From: UBA11795 sp964652755
Lineage (GTDB): Bacteria; Chloroflexota; Dehalococcoidia; Lucifugimonadales; UBA826
Assembly (NCBI GenBank): GCA_964652755.1
Contig: CAZZBP010000025.1
Location: forward strand, 1 to 26,271
DNA: 26,271 nucleotides
Direction: 5' to 3'
The translations under genes were made by a program, and so were the position numbers. Shown here one piece after another: positions 7,948-16,836 of this stretch. Position 1 is the first letter of the stretch. Each line of letters opens with the position of its first letter. Under the pieces are notes generated by a model. That model made no database searches, was not told the DNA's origin, and saw only the letters and a program-made list of their open reading frames with translations.

Positions 7948-9084
7948 TTAATTCAGGAATGGGTTTATTTGTTCGTAATGACCCCTAACTATTGGAACGG
8001 ATTCCACTCCCAGCCATTGTTCGAGCAAGGTGGCGTAAATTCCCCTGAAGTCAATCGTGTGCTTGAGATCCTCCCCATGTTCCCATTCGGAAGGTTCAAG
8101 GGAGGGGTACTCTGAATAGAATCCGCCCTTGACGTTCTTCCCTATGAGAAAGGCTCCGCCACCAGAACCGTGATCGGTACCGCTACCGTTGTCACGCATT
8201 CTTCTGCCAAACTCTGTGAAAACAAGGATTGCTACTTCTTCCGCAGCATCATGTTCTTCCAGGTCATCAATAAAGTCTGCAATAGCGCCCGAAAGGTCCC
8301 TCATTAATCCTGGATGAGCCAGCATCTCATTCGCATGATGGTCATATCCGCCGTGGTTTGTGTAGAAAACTCGTGTGCCCAGACCTGCCAGATGGATTCG
8401 TGCCACGTCCTTTAGGCTTTTTGCAATAGGATTGTCAGCATATTCGACTGAGGAGGAATAGGAATCGGCCACATCCGAGAGCATATCGGCTCCCTTTAAT
8501 ATGTCGATCCCAGTCTTCCCAATGTATTCAGACACGGGACCACTTCCGATTGCCTGCCCGTAAATGTTCTTGACCGCCTGAATGGACTGATCTCGCAAGT
8601 GAGCCTTTTCCACATCATTCATGACACCGTATCCATCGATATCACCTATTGATGTGACTGGTACTCCTGCGACGGACATTGCCCTGGTAAGCCCTCGTCC
8701 AATATTCACACCGGTGAGCACATTTTCCTGGTTTGGATCCATCTCGCGTATAGCTAGACCAAGCCAACCTTCTGTTCCAACCTTGTCCGGTTCGCAGGTA
8801 TGCAAGATATCCATACCCCTGAAGTGTGATCGGTTAGCATTTGGGTATCCGATACCTTGGATAATGCCAAGTTTTCCGTCATCAAACAAAGGCTTTAGCG
8901 CAGCGTTATTAGGATTAAACGCAAGCGTGTCATTTATTGGGATAACTTCATCCTGCCGTATCACTACCTTTTTTCTGGCGTCATAATAGTGTCCGTTTGT
9001 GTATGGAACTATCGTATTCATAAAGTCATTGCCGCCAGTTAGCTGTATTACTACTAGGACTTTCTCTTTGTTTTCAGTAACCAT
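7948..9084 (-). CDS. DUF1501 family protein without TAT signal
   Basis: This is a 378-residue DUF1501 protein. Visible family features are the N-terminal strand with LTGGND (15-20) followed by a 'tiVPYtNghYYdaRk' segment, GYPNANRSHFRG (79-90), YTNHGGYDHH (about 240-250), and EFGRRMRDNGSGTDHGSGG with its run of Asp/His likely to bind metal. The family is regarded as related in fold to alkaline phosphatases and sulfatases, and no enzymatic activity is firmly assigned. Most members carry a twin-arginine leader; this one begins MVTENKEKVLVVIQL, where the mature domain normally starts, so no export signal is visible. It sits between DUF1800 (55 bases upstream) and NHL (27 bases downstream). An SD-like AAGGAAGGG precedes the ATG. 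Confidence 0.9.
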   Translation of the reverse strand: MVTENKEKVLVVIQLTGGNDFMNTIVPYTNGHYYDARKKVVIRQDEVIPINDTLAFNPNNAALKPLFDDGKLGIIQGIGYPNANRSHFRGMDILHTCEPDKVGTEGWLGLAIREMDPNQENVLTGVNIGRGLTRAMSVAGVPVTSIGDIDGYGVMNDVEKAHLRDQSIQAVKNIYGQAIGSGPVSEYIGKTGIDILKGADMLSDVADSYSSSVEYADNPIAKSLKDVARIHLAGLGTRVFYTNHGGYDHHANEMLAHPGLMRDLSGAIADFIDDLEEHDAAEEVAILVFTEFGRRMRDNGSGTDHGSGGGAFLIGKNVKGGFYSEYPSLEPSEWEHGEDLKHTIDFRGIYATLLEQWLGVESVPIVRGHYEQINPFLN

Positions 9085-9139
9085 GTGTACCCTTCCTTTA
9101 CTTATCTCAATCTCGCGACACGAGTTCTATTCGACATGA

Positions 9140-10501
9140 TTAGGCATATTGATAATCGACGGTTGAAACAATCATTCGTATCAAATCAGTGAGGTCATTT
9201 ACTTCTTGCGAAGTTCTTAGTTCAGATACATATTGGACGAGCTCGCTGTGAGTTGTCGAGCTGACCTGAACCCCTCCAAGGAGATCCAGGCAACGATCCA
9301 CAAGTTGACCCGGTTCGTCATCCAGGCTGCCCGCTCGCTGTATGATGTCTTTCATCCCTGGGGTGTCATCGTCGCTGAACTCGGTTGACGCGAAGTTTAT
9401 ACGTTCGCTTAATGTCCCGGAATCTATCCATTCGGGCCCGGTATGCCATCCCTCCACGGTAGGAGGGTTTAGAAGGCTTTGCCCCATCACGGTTAAGGCG
9501 TCAACGTAGGATTCCAGCCCAGGCTTGATTTCTCTATAATTACCAACTTGTTTTAATACACCGGCTAAAAGCTCGGTGGGGCTTTTGACCTTCGGCTTGT
9601 TGATGGAGTTCTTGAAAGAGTCAGAATTGAACAATTCCCCTAGTACGGCACGCATATCTCCACCGCTGCTGGAAAATGTATTGGCGAGATGTTCGACTAG
9701 TTCCGGGTCTTTCGGATCTTCTATATTCCAGGCAGGAACTTGCGGCTCATCCTCCACAAAAAAATTGCAGAGATGTCGTGACACAAATTTTGCCGTAGCC
9801 TCTTCTTTCACAATGATATCTATGATGTCTTCGCCATCAAATGTGCCTTTGTGCCCAAGAAACGACTTTTCGTCAGTATCATGGTCTTCCGGGTGGAATT
9901 CAAACCTGGCGGGATAGTGTCCTTGGGGGTATATGGGGATTGGCTGGCTAAAAGTCCAGCCTGTGAAAGCACGTGAGGCGTTCTTGATATCGTCTTCCGT
10001 GTAGTTTCCCACACCCATTGAAAAAAGTTCTAGAAGCTCTCTCCCATAATTCTCATTTATTTCGCTTTTGTGATTTTCGTTATTGTCCAGCCAGTAAATC
10101 ATGGCGGGATCTCGCGACAGTTCTAACAAGATGTTTTTGAAGTTAGTGAGTCCGACCCGTTTGAACATATCAATTTCCGTGAAAATTGATGGCCCATGCT
10201 CACTTTTACCCCATGCAACCGGAAAAATATGATGCAAAAACAATGCCATTTTCTCTTCCAATGGTCTTTTTGTATTCACCATTCTGAACAGCCACTTGCC
10301 TACGTAGGGCGGAACTCCTTCCCCAGAGTAGTATCGGTCTACAAAGCTGTCATCGATATTTTCACATTTCTCCGGATTAACGAGTTCATCCACAATCTCT
10401 TCGTAGGATTTCTGCTCAGTTAAGTGATCCAACTCTTCAGGAGTTGCTCCAAATCCTGCCCGCCTAAAGAGATGAGCAACTTGGGTTCTATCAGACTTCA
10501 T
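9140..10501 (-). CDS. DUF1800 family protein (cassette 1)
   Basis: This is a 453-residue, full-length DUF1800 protein. Signature blocks are HLFRRAGFGATPEEL at the N-terminus, a central ENYGRELLELFSMGVGNY with EDDI, AFTGWT, and PPTVEGWHTGPEWIDSGTL with ERINF near residues 360-390. The molecular function of the family is not established. It is characteristically encoded next to DUF1501, as here, and the pair is thought to act together. The protein begins at the family's first conserved block with no signal peptide. The start is ATG with GAGGGG five bases upstream. It is the first gene of the trio, 104 bases after the opp-linked membrane protein, and could be co-transcribed with it. It is homologous throughout to the protein at 21933-23345. 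Confidence 0.9.
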   Translation of the reverse strand: MKSDRTQVAHLFRRAGFGATPEELDHLTEQKSYEEIVDELVNPEKCENIDDSFVDRYYSGEGVPPYVGKWLFRMVNTKRPLEEKMALFLHHIFPVAWGKSEHGPSIFTEIDMFKRVGLTNFKNILLELSRDPAMIYWLDNNENHKSEINENYGRELLELFSMGVGNYTEDDIKNASRAFTGWTFSQPIPIYPQGHYPARFEFHPEDHDTDEKSFLGHKGTFDGEDIIDIIVKEEATAKFVSRHLCNFFVEDEPQVPAWNIEDPKDPELVEHLANTFSSSGGDMRAVLGELFNSDSFKNSINKPKVKSPTELLAGVLKQVGNYREIKPGLESYVDALTVMGQSLLNPPTVEGWHTGPEWIDSGTLSERINFASTEFSDDDTPGMKDIIQRAGSLDDEPGQLVDRCLDLLGGVQVSSTTHSELVQYVSELRTSQEVNDLTDLIRMIVSTVDYQYA

Positions 10502-10605
10502 ACGTACCCCTCAACTTACCAGTCCTATTACAGGTTTACACTGAAAAATATCATACTAGATTTTAAGTATTTTATTATCACAATCGTTAGACGTAAATAG
10601 CGCCA

Positions 10606-11262
10606 TCATCCAAGGCTTGAGAGGAATTCAAGGGGCAAATATCTTGATAGGGCAAGGATCAAGAGGCTCGTGGCTAAAGAAATAGGGTGAATGATAAGTC
10701 TGGACATGTCAGATCGTAAAAGACGGTCGATTAGACTGCCGGTCGCAGAGAATAAGATACCGGCGATAATTCCTGGATATATCCCCATAGTTGCATAGAC
10801 AAACATGCTCTTTGGGGCGATTACGAAGGCATTCAGGCTTCCCTGGAATACATTCACACTATGGCCGTTGTAGATATCCATAAAGAGTTTGCCAAAGGGC
10901 ATGAAGAAACCGGTTAGTAGAGGAATTCCAATACTCGCTAAGACAAGCATTAAGATCCAAAATCGTGGACCTCTCTCGGAATTAGGGTTGCGTTTGATCC
11001 AGCGTAAGATTATGAACCCGATGCAAATTCCTGCTGCTGCTCCGCACGAACCATAAAATATGGAGGGAATTGTTTCCAAATGCACAAGATCATTCCCGAG
11101 TCTTAATCTTGCTTCGGTCAACCGGCTCACGGCGGTAATGTAATGTGCGGCCACACCTATACAAGCGAGCAGAGGCAGCAGAGTTAGGCCCAACTCTCTT
11201 GTCACGCGTAAATATGTTTTCTCAATCTCTCTGGACGAGGAATAGGATTCTAGTAATGCCAT
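10606..11262 (-). CDS. Unknown five-helix membrane protein in the opp operon
   Basis: This 218-residue protein has about five predicted membrane segments (near residues 23-45, 66-87, 101-123, 152-177 and 189-208) separated by short basic loops (RWIKRNPNSER after helix 2), which suggests the N-terminus is cytoplasmic. I do not recognise the family. It begins 21 bases after the stop of the OppF-like ATPase on the same strand and is therefore probably the last gene of that transcript. Its start is ATG with only a weak ribosome site. The residues GSCGAAAGIC and GFFMPFGKLF are the most distinctive parts. It could be an accessory subunit of the ABC importer or an unrelated passenger; the sequence does not decide. 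Confidence 0.65.
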   Translation of the reverse strand: MALLESYSSSREIEKTYLRVTRELGLTLLPLLACIGVAAHYITAVSRLTEARLRLGNDLVHLETIPSIFYGSCGAAAGICIGFIILRWIKRNPNSERGPRFWILMLVLASIGIPLLTGFFMPFGKLFMDIYNGHSVNVFQGSLNAFVIAPKSMFVYATMGIYPGIIAGILFSATGSLIDRLLRSDMSRLIIHPISLATSLLILALSRYLPLEFLSSLG

Positions 11263-11283
11263 AAATATTCTATGGTGATCGAT

Positions 11284-12309
11284 CTAGCCTGCCGCGACTC
11301 CTGGCAGATCAATTTCACCGGCGAAGTGGCATCTTGAATAGCTTCCATTATCCAACATCTTAAATGGAGGATCCTCAGTTTTACATATATCTTTCGCAAA
11401 AGCGCACCTCGGATGAAAATAGCACCCCCGGGGCGGATTCGATGGGTCGGCGATCTCCCCTTCGAGGGTAGTTTGACCGCTGGCAATCTTTGGGTTTGGA
11501 ACGGGGACTGAATCTAACAAAGCTTGTGTATACGGATGTTTCGGGGAAGTAAATATTTCCTCTGTGGGTGAGAGTTCAACAAGTTTGCCTACGTACATGA
11601 CCGCTACCCTATGGCATATATATTGCACCACGCTGAGATCATGACTGATGAATAAATATGTCAGGCCCAGATCTTCCTGAAGGTCCTGCATTAAGTTGAG
11701 TATCTGTGCCTGCACTGAAACGTCAAGTGCAGATACGGGTTCATCTGCAATGACCAGTCTCGGATTCAGTATTAGTGATCTTGCGAGTCCTATACGTTGA
11801 CGTTGCCCTCCACTGAAAGCATGCGGATACCTCCGCGATAGTTCGGGAGATAACCCGACTGTTCTGAGCATTTCACTTACAATGTCCTCAAGTTCTTGAC
11901 CTTTGGCTACGTTATTTACCTTAAGCGGATCGGCGACGATGTCAAAAACCGTGAGTCTCGGATTTAAGGAAGCGAAAGGATCTTGAAAAACTATTTGCAT
12001 CTCCTGTCTGACCTGGTCTAGCAGGTTATTACTTATGGAAGCTGTATCAACAACATCGCCATTTTTCATTCGGAAAAGAATTTTCCCATCAGTTGGATCG
12101 ACCGCTCTGAGTATGGCCCTACCTGTCGTGGTTTTCCCACAACCGCTTTCTCCAACAATTCCTAAAGTCTCGCCCTCTCCGATTTTGAAATTGACATCAT
12201 CCACTGCTTTCACGTGGCCAATGGTTTTGCTAAGTAATCCCGAGGTGATCGGGAAATGAACCTTTAACCCGTCTACAGAAAGTATTTCGTTTGTTGATTC
12301 TGCCACCAT
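11284..12309 (-). CDS. oppF: Peptide-type ABC transporter ATPase, OppF/DppF-like
   Basis: This 341-residue ATPase of the oligopeptide/nickel importer family sits on the inner face of the membrane and powers uptake through OppB/OppC. Motifs are Walker A GESGCGKT (53-60), Q-loop Q109, signature FSGGQRQR (165-172), Walker B LVIADEP (185-191) and H-loop His223. The C-terminal oligo_HPY region carries four cysteines (C296, C302, C309, C327) in the spacing proposed to hold a [4Fe-4S] cluster in related OppD/DppD subunits. The ATG at 12309 immediately follows the TAG stop of the OppD-like gene, with AGGTG inside the end of oppD, so the two are translationally coupled. The symbol indicates family position only; the substrate could be peptides, sugars or metal chelates. 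Confidence 0.9.
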   Translation of the reverse strand: MVAESTNEILSVDGLKVHFPITSGLLSKTIGHVKAVDDVNFKIGEGETLGIVGESGCGKTTTGRAILRAVDPTDGKILFRMKNGDVVDTASISNNLLDQVRQEMQIVFQDPFASLNPRLTVFDIVADPLKVNNVAKGQELEDIVSEMLRTVGLSPELSRRYPHAFSGGQRQRIGLARSLILNPRLVIADEPVSALDVSVQAQILNLMQDLQEDLGLTYLFISHDLSVVQYICHRVAVMYVGKLVELSPTEEIFTSPKHPYTQALLDSVPVPNPKIASGQTTLEGEIADPSNPPRGCYFHPRCAFAKDICKTEDPPFKMLDNGSYSRCHFAGEIDLPGVAAG

Positions 12310-13347
12310 CTATTTCACCTGGACCTTTTCTAGTGTCTCATCGTAAAGAAGGCACGAAACTCGGTGCCCAGATGAAATTTCAATTTGTTGAGGCTCTATC
12401 ACGTCACAAGTACCCTTAATCGCTTTTGGGCATCTCGGGTGAAACATACATCCACTCGGCCTGTAAAACGGCGGGGGTACGCTACCTTCGATCGCTGTCA
12501 GTCGTTCACCACTTTTCTCTCTTGAGAGGGTTGGAATAGATCTAAGTAATTCTTGAGTGTATGGATGCTTTGGGTTTTCAAATAGGGTTTCGGTATCGGC
12601 GATCTCTACAATTTTCCCTAAATACATAACCACTATTCTGTCGGTCATTTGCGCTACTACGCCTAAATTATGTGTGATCAGAATCATTCCCATACCAAAC
12701 TCTTCTTGAAGATCCTGCATCAATTTCAATATTTGTGCTTGAGTGGTGACGTCAAGCGCTGTTGTCGGTTCGTCCGCAATTAAGAGGCCCGGGTTGCAGC
12801 TAAGCGCCAGTGCTATCATTGCCCTTTGACGCATTCCTCCACTCAACCGGAACGAGTATTCATCGATCCTCATTTCCGCGTTAGGGATTCCAACTTTTTC
12901 TAGAAGGGAAATAGCCTGTGATCTTGCTTCCTCCTTATCAACATCGTTATGAAGAAGAATCATTTCGATTATTTGGTTTCCGATAGTATGCACGGGACTG
13001 AAAGACACCATGGGCTCTTGAAAAACCATAGCTATCTCACCGCCCCGTATTTTGCGAATTTCCTGTCCGTTATTGGGCAGAGACAATAGTTCTGTTTTTT
13101 CGGTGCCACTATTTGTGGTTTTGTGATACGTGATATTCCCTTCTATGGTTTCTCCGGGGGGTTGGACTATTCGCATTATTGAACGGGCAAGAACACTTTT
13201 ACCGCAGCCACTTTCCCCTACGACGCCTACTACTTCTTGTCTGTTCATTGAAAAGCTGACCCCGTCAACTGCTCTCACATCACCTTCTTCCAGATAGAAG
13301 TATGTCTTAAGGTCGTCTATTTCAAGTAAAGTGTTTTCGAGGGACAT
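12310..13347 (-). CDS. oppD: Peptide-type ABC transporter ATPase, OppD/DppD-like
   Basis: This is the 345-residue partner ATPase of the OppF-like protein. Motifs are Walker A GESGCGKS (44-51), Q-loop Q110, signature LSGGMRQR (168-175), Walker B LLIADEP (188-194) and switch His226. The C-terminal region has C300-x5-C306-x7-C314-x17-C332, the same four-Cys arrangement as its neighbour and a candidate [4Fe-4S] site. OppD and OppF form the nucleotide-binding heterodimer. It is the first gene of the downstream half of the transporter, with 182 bases separating it from the divergent permease-propeller gene. The gap must hold its promoter. The start is ATG with AGG about ten bases upstream. Confidence 0.9.
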   Translation of the reverse strand: MSLENTLLEIDDLKTYFYLEEGDVRAVDGVSFSMNRQEVVGVVGESGCGKSVLARSIMRIVQPPGETIEGNITYHKTTNSGTEKTELLSLPNNGQEIRKIRGGEIAMVFQEPMVSFSPVHTIGNQIIEMILLHNDVDKEEARSQAISLLEKVGIPNAEMRIDEYSFRLSGGMRQRAMIALALSCNPGLLIADEPTTALDVTTQAQILKLMQDLQEEFGMGMILITHNLGVVAQMTDRIVVMYLGKIVEIADTETLFENPKHPYTQELLRSIPTLSREKSGERLTAIEGSVPPPFYRPSGCMFHPRCPKAIKGTCDVIEPQQIEISSGHRVSCLLYDETLEKVQVK

Positions 13348-13529
13348 TTTTTAAACCTACTTATAAACAACTAACTAACATAGTAATACCAATAATTACT
13401 GCGTAACCCAACCGTAAAAAACATGGATCACTAAAATCTGACCCGTTATTGTTTTAACCTATACTTTGATTTGAACCAACACTTTTTCGAGTTGGACGTA
13501 TTAAACGAGATATTGAATTTAGCGGATAA

Positions 13530-16500
13530 ATGAGGGTTATGCAATTCCTGACATCGTTTTTACGCCTGGATACAGATCTGAAAAAACGTCGTATGGTGGG
13601 TTTGATATTAGCAGCCATCATTCTGACACTCTTTCTGACTTTTAATAGATTTCCTAAATTAGACACTATAGATGCAGATTTAGCCATAGTCACATCCCCC
13701 GTCGCCGAATGTTTTCAAGGGTTTTGTCTGGAAAATGTAGAGAGTAAACCGCTTCTTGAGAGATGGTGGAGTTTTTCAGTTAACTATCTCCAGCTCGTGT
13801 GGATTGGTATGGCTTTTGCTTTTGTTATGGCAGGTATCACTGAGGCTTTTGTTTTTCCATCAGATAAGTCTGAGAGATTTACCGGGAGGGGATTTAGGGG
13901 TGTATTAAAAGGGGTGATTGTTGGTCCCGTAGTTAACCTATGTTCTGCTTGCATAGTGCCAATCGCAACGGCTTTTAGGAAACGAGGAGCAGGGTTGGAG
14001 ACGACGGTTGCTATCACTCAGTCCTCTTCGACTATGAATTTGCCGGCTCTGGTTATGGCGACCCTTGTATTTATTCCTCTCATAGGTGGGAGCAGAATCG
14101 CCTTGAGTATTTTAGGGGCTTTTTTGTTGGGTCCCCTGGTCGCATGGGTTGTGGGCAGAAGCTCTGGTGAATCAGATTCTCTTGTTCAAACAGATGATGT
14201 AGTTAATTTGGATCTACCGGACGGAATAACATGGTCTGAATCTATCGGACAAGCCTCTCTTCAATTTATTCGAGCTACATTTCATCAGGTGTTGAGACTT
14301 GGTCCAATTATGATCTTGGCGGGATTTGGTAGTGGATTGGTCATTCAATGGATTAGCCCCCAAACCATAACTACTTGGATAGGAGACGATGTAGTAGGGA
14401 TAGTAGTCGCGGCATCCATCGGGATTGCAATCAACGTCCCTTTGATGTTTGAAATTCCGCTGGTTGCAGCTATGTTATTGGCTGGGATGGGGACTGCACC
14501 GGCAGGTTCGCTGTTGTTCACGGCTGCAGCGGGTGGGCCTATAACATTCTGGGGGCTGGCAAAAGTTATGCCGAGACGAGGAATACTTACCCTTGGAATT
14601 TCCACATGGATTCTAGGGATAGCTGGTGGACTAGTACTCCTATTGGTAACCTCCATATTGGAAGAGGAGAGGGAATTTTCGTTTAGGGCAAATTACACCA
14701 ATCAAAATGCCAATGCGACTGTGAAGCTACCACCACCCCCAAGAATACCTGAAGTCGCTAGTGAACCAGAGGCGATCCCAGTCAGTGGGTTGATTCCATC
14801 CTCTACCTCAGTTACCCAAAATGTAGTTACTGGGAGCGATTTTTTGGGGAATGAGCCAATACCAATAGGGGAGCTCGAGGCTTTTCAAAATATAGTCGTT
14901 GACGGATTTCTGGACGGGTACAGTCATTTGAGTAATGACTTACCAGGCGTAGTTATATTTGATTTTGATAGAGATGGGGATCAGGATCTATTTTTTACAC
15001 AAGATGAAGGGAATCCTAATCTATTTTTCGAGAACGATGGAAAAGGGAATTTTTTGGAAAAAGCTTCTCATGTGGGATTATCTTCTCCTGTGAGTGCTGC
15101 TACAGGAGCCGTTGCCTGTGATTTAGATAACGATGGTTACCAAGACCTTTACGTTGCTGCCCAGGGACGTATCGGAGACAGTAAAAACTACCTGGACGCT
15201 GCGAACGAACCAGAATTAAGAGCGGTACACATGGACAGGCTTTTTCGCAATAAAACCGATGGCACATTTGAGGATGTGACTGAAAAGGCCTTCGGTGATG
15301 CCGCCAATCTTAGAACTGGATCAAGTATAGGATGCGCAGACGTAAACAATGATGGGCTAAACGATCTATACGTTGCTAACAGAGAAGACCTTGACGCCTT
15401 TCATGTGGACAATCCTTCTCAAGGTAACCTGAACGTGATGTACCTGAATAAAGGTGAATTGAAGTTCGATGAGGTCGCAAAAGAGGCCGGTGTTGCAGGG
15501 GAACTAACTGTTACCTGGGCGGTTTTATTTTATGATTTTGACGACGATATGGACGTTGATCTGTGGACGGCAGAAGATGGAGGAAGATTGAAGGTCTACA
15601 GAAATGATTCAACTCAGACACAGCTTAAGTTCGTTCCCGTTGAACGTGCCATGGGTATAGATAAAGTTGGATCATGGATGGGGTTTGCACTAGGAGATTA
15701 TGATGGAGACAGTGATCTAGATGTTTTTGTTACGAATATTGGATATCATCCAAGGCTCCGTCCGCCTCCCATTGACGATAGTGCTGACTGTGCCTCCGTA
15801 CAAAGATACGAGTGGGGGACCTGTGACCATTTTTTGTTAAAGAATGGTGGGTTAAAGTATTCTCCAGGTTTCGGAGTGTTAGGTTCATATAGCGATGTTG
15901 CATATTCTATTGTCGTAGAGCCGAGCCGGGTTCTTCCCCCAATATCCTTGGATCCAACAAGAATACTAAATTCATGGCAAGTGCCTACAGGATTAGCCGC
16001 TTATGATTTCGGATTTGGGACGGTCTTTTACGATATGGAGAATGACGGAGATGAGGATCTGTACTGGTTAGGTTCTGCGCTGGGTCGGGGTGAATCCCGC
16101 CTCGGTCCTGCTTTCCCATCAGCAGGTCGAATGTTGCGGAATATGTATCGAGGCGACTATCAGGACGTAACAGTGGAAACCCAACTACTTGCTATTGAAG
16201 GAGTTGACTATTCGGTAACGGATCGGAAAGATCCAAGCTTTGATGCTGATTTACAGAGGCTTGCCTTCAAATATCACGAAAACGGAAAGGGCGTTGCTTC
16301 GGGAGATCTAAATAATGACGGATATATTGACCTCGTTGTTACTAACAGTAGTGGCGAATACTTAACGTCACAGGGCGAAACAGTGATGAAAGACGGTCCA
16401 ATTTTTGTATGGATGAACCCTGGCGGCGACAAAAGCTGGATAAATCTAAGGTTAGAGGGGTCCCGTGCTATAGACGGTGCACGGACTAATAGAGATGCTA

Positions 16501-16736
16501 TTGGGGCAAGAATTTATGTCACTGCAGATATTAATGGCGAGAGTGAAACAGAAACACAAGTGTCAGAGATTACAGCTAGTTCGAGTTTCCTATCTATGAG
16601 TTCCCTCGATCAGCACTTCGGCCTTGGTTCAGCGAATAAAGTAGAAAAAATTGAGGTGATTTGGCCCAGTGGAATAAGCCAGACACTTCACGATATTCCC
16701 TTAAACACGACAACCGTGATTGTAGAACCAAACTGA
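13530..16736 (+). CDS. ArsP/UPF0718-like permease fused to FG-GAP/VCBS propeller with ASPIC/UnbV domain
   Basis: This is one uninterrupted 1068-codon frame with two unrelated parts. Residues about 20-376 contain eight or nine membrane segments. Two half-repeats resemble the ArsP_1 (formerly DUF318/UPF0718) permease family: NLCSACIVP (136-144, equivalent to the family's Cys-Ser-Cys motif) and NVPLMFEIPLVAAMLLAGMG (302-321). A Pro-rich linker follows (about 390-450). Residues 455-1000 hold seven calcium-type motifs: DFDRDGDQD, DLDNDGYQD, DVNNDGLND, DFDDDMDVD, DYDGDSDLD, DMENDGDED and DLNNDGYID. This predicts a seven-bladed FG-GAP/VCBS propeller of the CRTAC1 kind. The end (IGARIYV to IEVIWPSG) is an ASPIC/UnbV domain. 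Basic residues before helices 1 and 9 put the N-terminus inside and the propeller outside. Transported substrate is unknown; organoarsenical efflux is known for ArsP only. The first loop has Cys61 and Cys66 outside. A second ATG three codons in is possible. Confidence 0.88.
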   Translation: MRVMQFLTSFLRLDTDLKKRRMVGLILAAIILTLFLTFNRFPKLDTIDADLAIVTSPVAECFQGFCLENVESKPLLERWWSFSVNYLQLVWIGMAFAFVMAGITEAFVFPSDKSERFTGRGFRGVLKGVIVGPVVNLCSACIVPIATAFRKRGAGLETTVAITQSSSTMNLPALVMATLVFIPLIGGSRIALSILGAFLLGPLVAWVVGRSSGESDSLVQTDDVVNLDLPDGITWSESIGQASLQFIRATFHQVLRLGPIMILAGFGSGLVIQWISPQTITTWIGDDVVGIVVAASIGIAINVPLMFEIPLVAAMLLAGMGTAPAGSLLFTAAAGGPITFWGLAKVMPRRGILTLGISTWILGIAGGLVLLLVTSILEEEREFSFRANYTNQNANATVKLPPPPRIPEVASEPEAIPVSGLIPSSTSVTQNVVTGSDFLGNEPIPIGELEAFQNIVVDGFLDGYSHLSNDLPGVVIFDFDRDGDQDLFFTQDEGNPNLFFENDGKGNFLEKASHVGLSSPVSAATGAVACDLDNDGYQDLYVAAQGRIGDSKNYLDAANEPELRAVHMDRLFRNKTDGTFEDVTEKAFGDAANLRTGSSIGCADVNNDGLNDLYVANREDLDAFHVDNPSQGNLNVMYLNKGELKFDEVAKEAGVAGELTVTWAVLFYDFDDDMDVDLWTAEDGGRLKVYRNDSTQTQLKFVPVERAMGIDKVGSWMGFALGDYDGDSDLDVFVTNIGYHPRLRPPPIDDSADCASVQRYEWGTCDHFLLKNGGLKYSPGFGVLGSYSDVAYSIVVEPSRVLPPISLDPTRILNSWQVPTGLAAYDFGFGTVFYDMENDGDEDLYWLGSALGRGESRLGPAFPSAGRMLRNMYRGDYQDVTVETQLLAIEGVDYSVTDRKDPSFDADLQRLAFKYHENGKGVASGDLNNDGYIDLVVTNSSGEYLTSQGETVMKDGPIFVWMNPGGDKSWINLRLEGSRAIDGARTNRDAIGARIYVTADINGESETETQVSEITASSSFLSMSSLDQHFGLGSANKVEKIEVIWPSGISQTLHDIPLNTTTVIVEPN

Positions 16737-16836
16737 CAGAGTCTGTATTTGGCTGACCCTTGTATTGAAACTTGAACAGCCTTTGGATGGTCCTCGGAAG
16801 CCGCTAAACGGGGGTTATGTAAATAACTGCCTGCCG

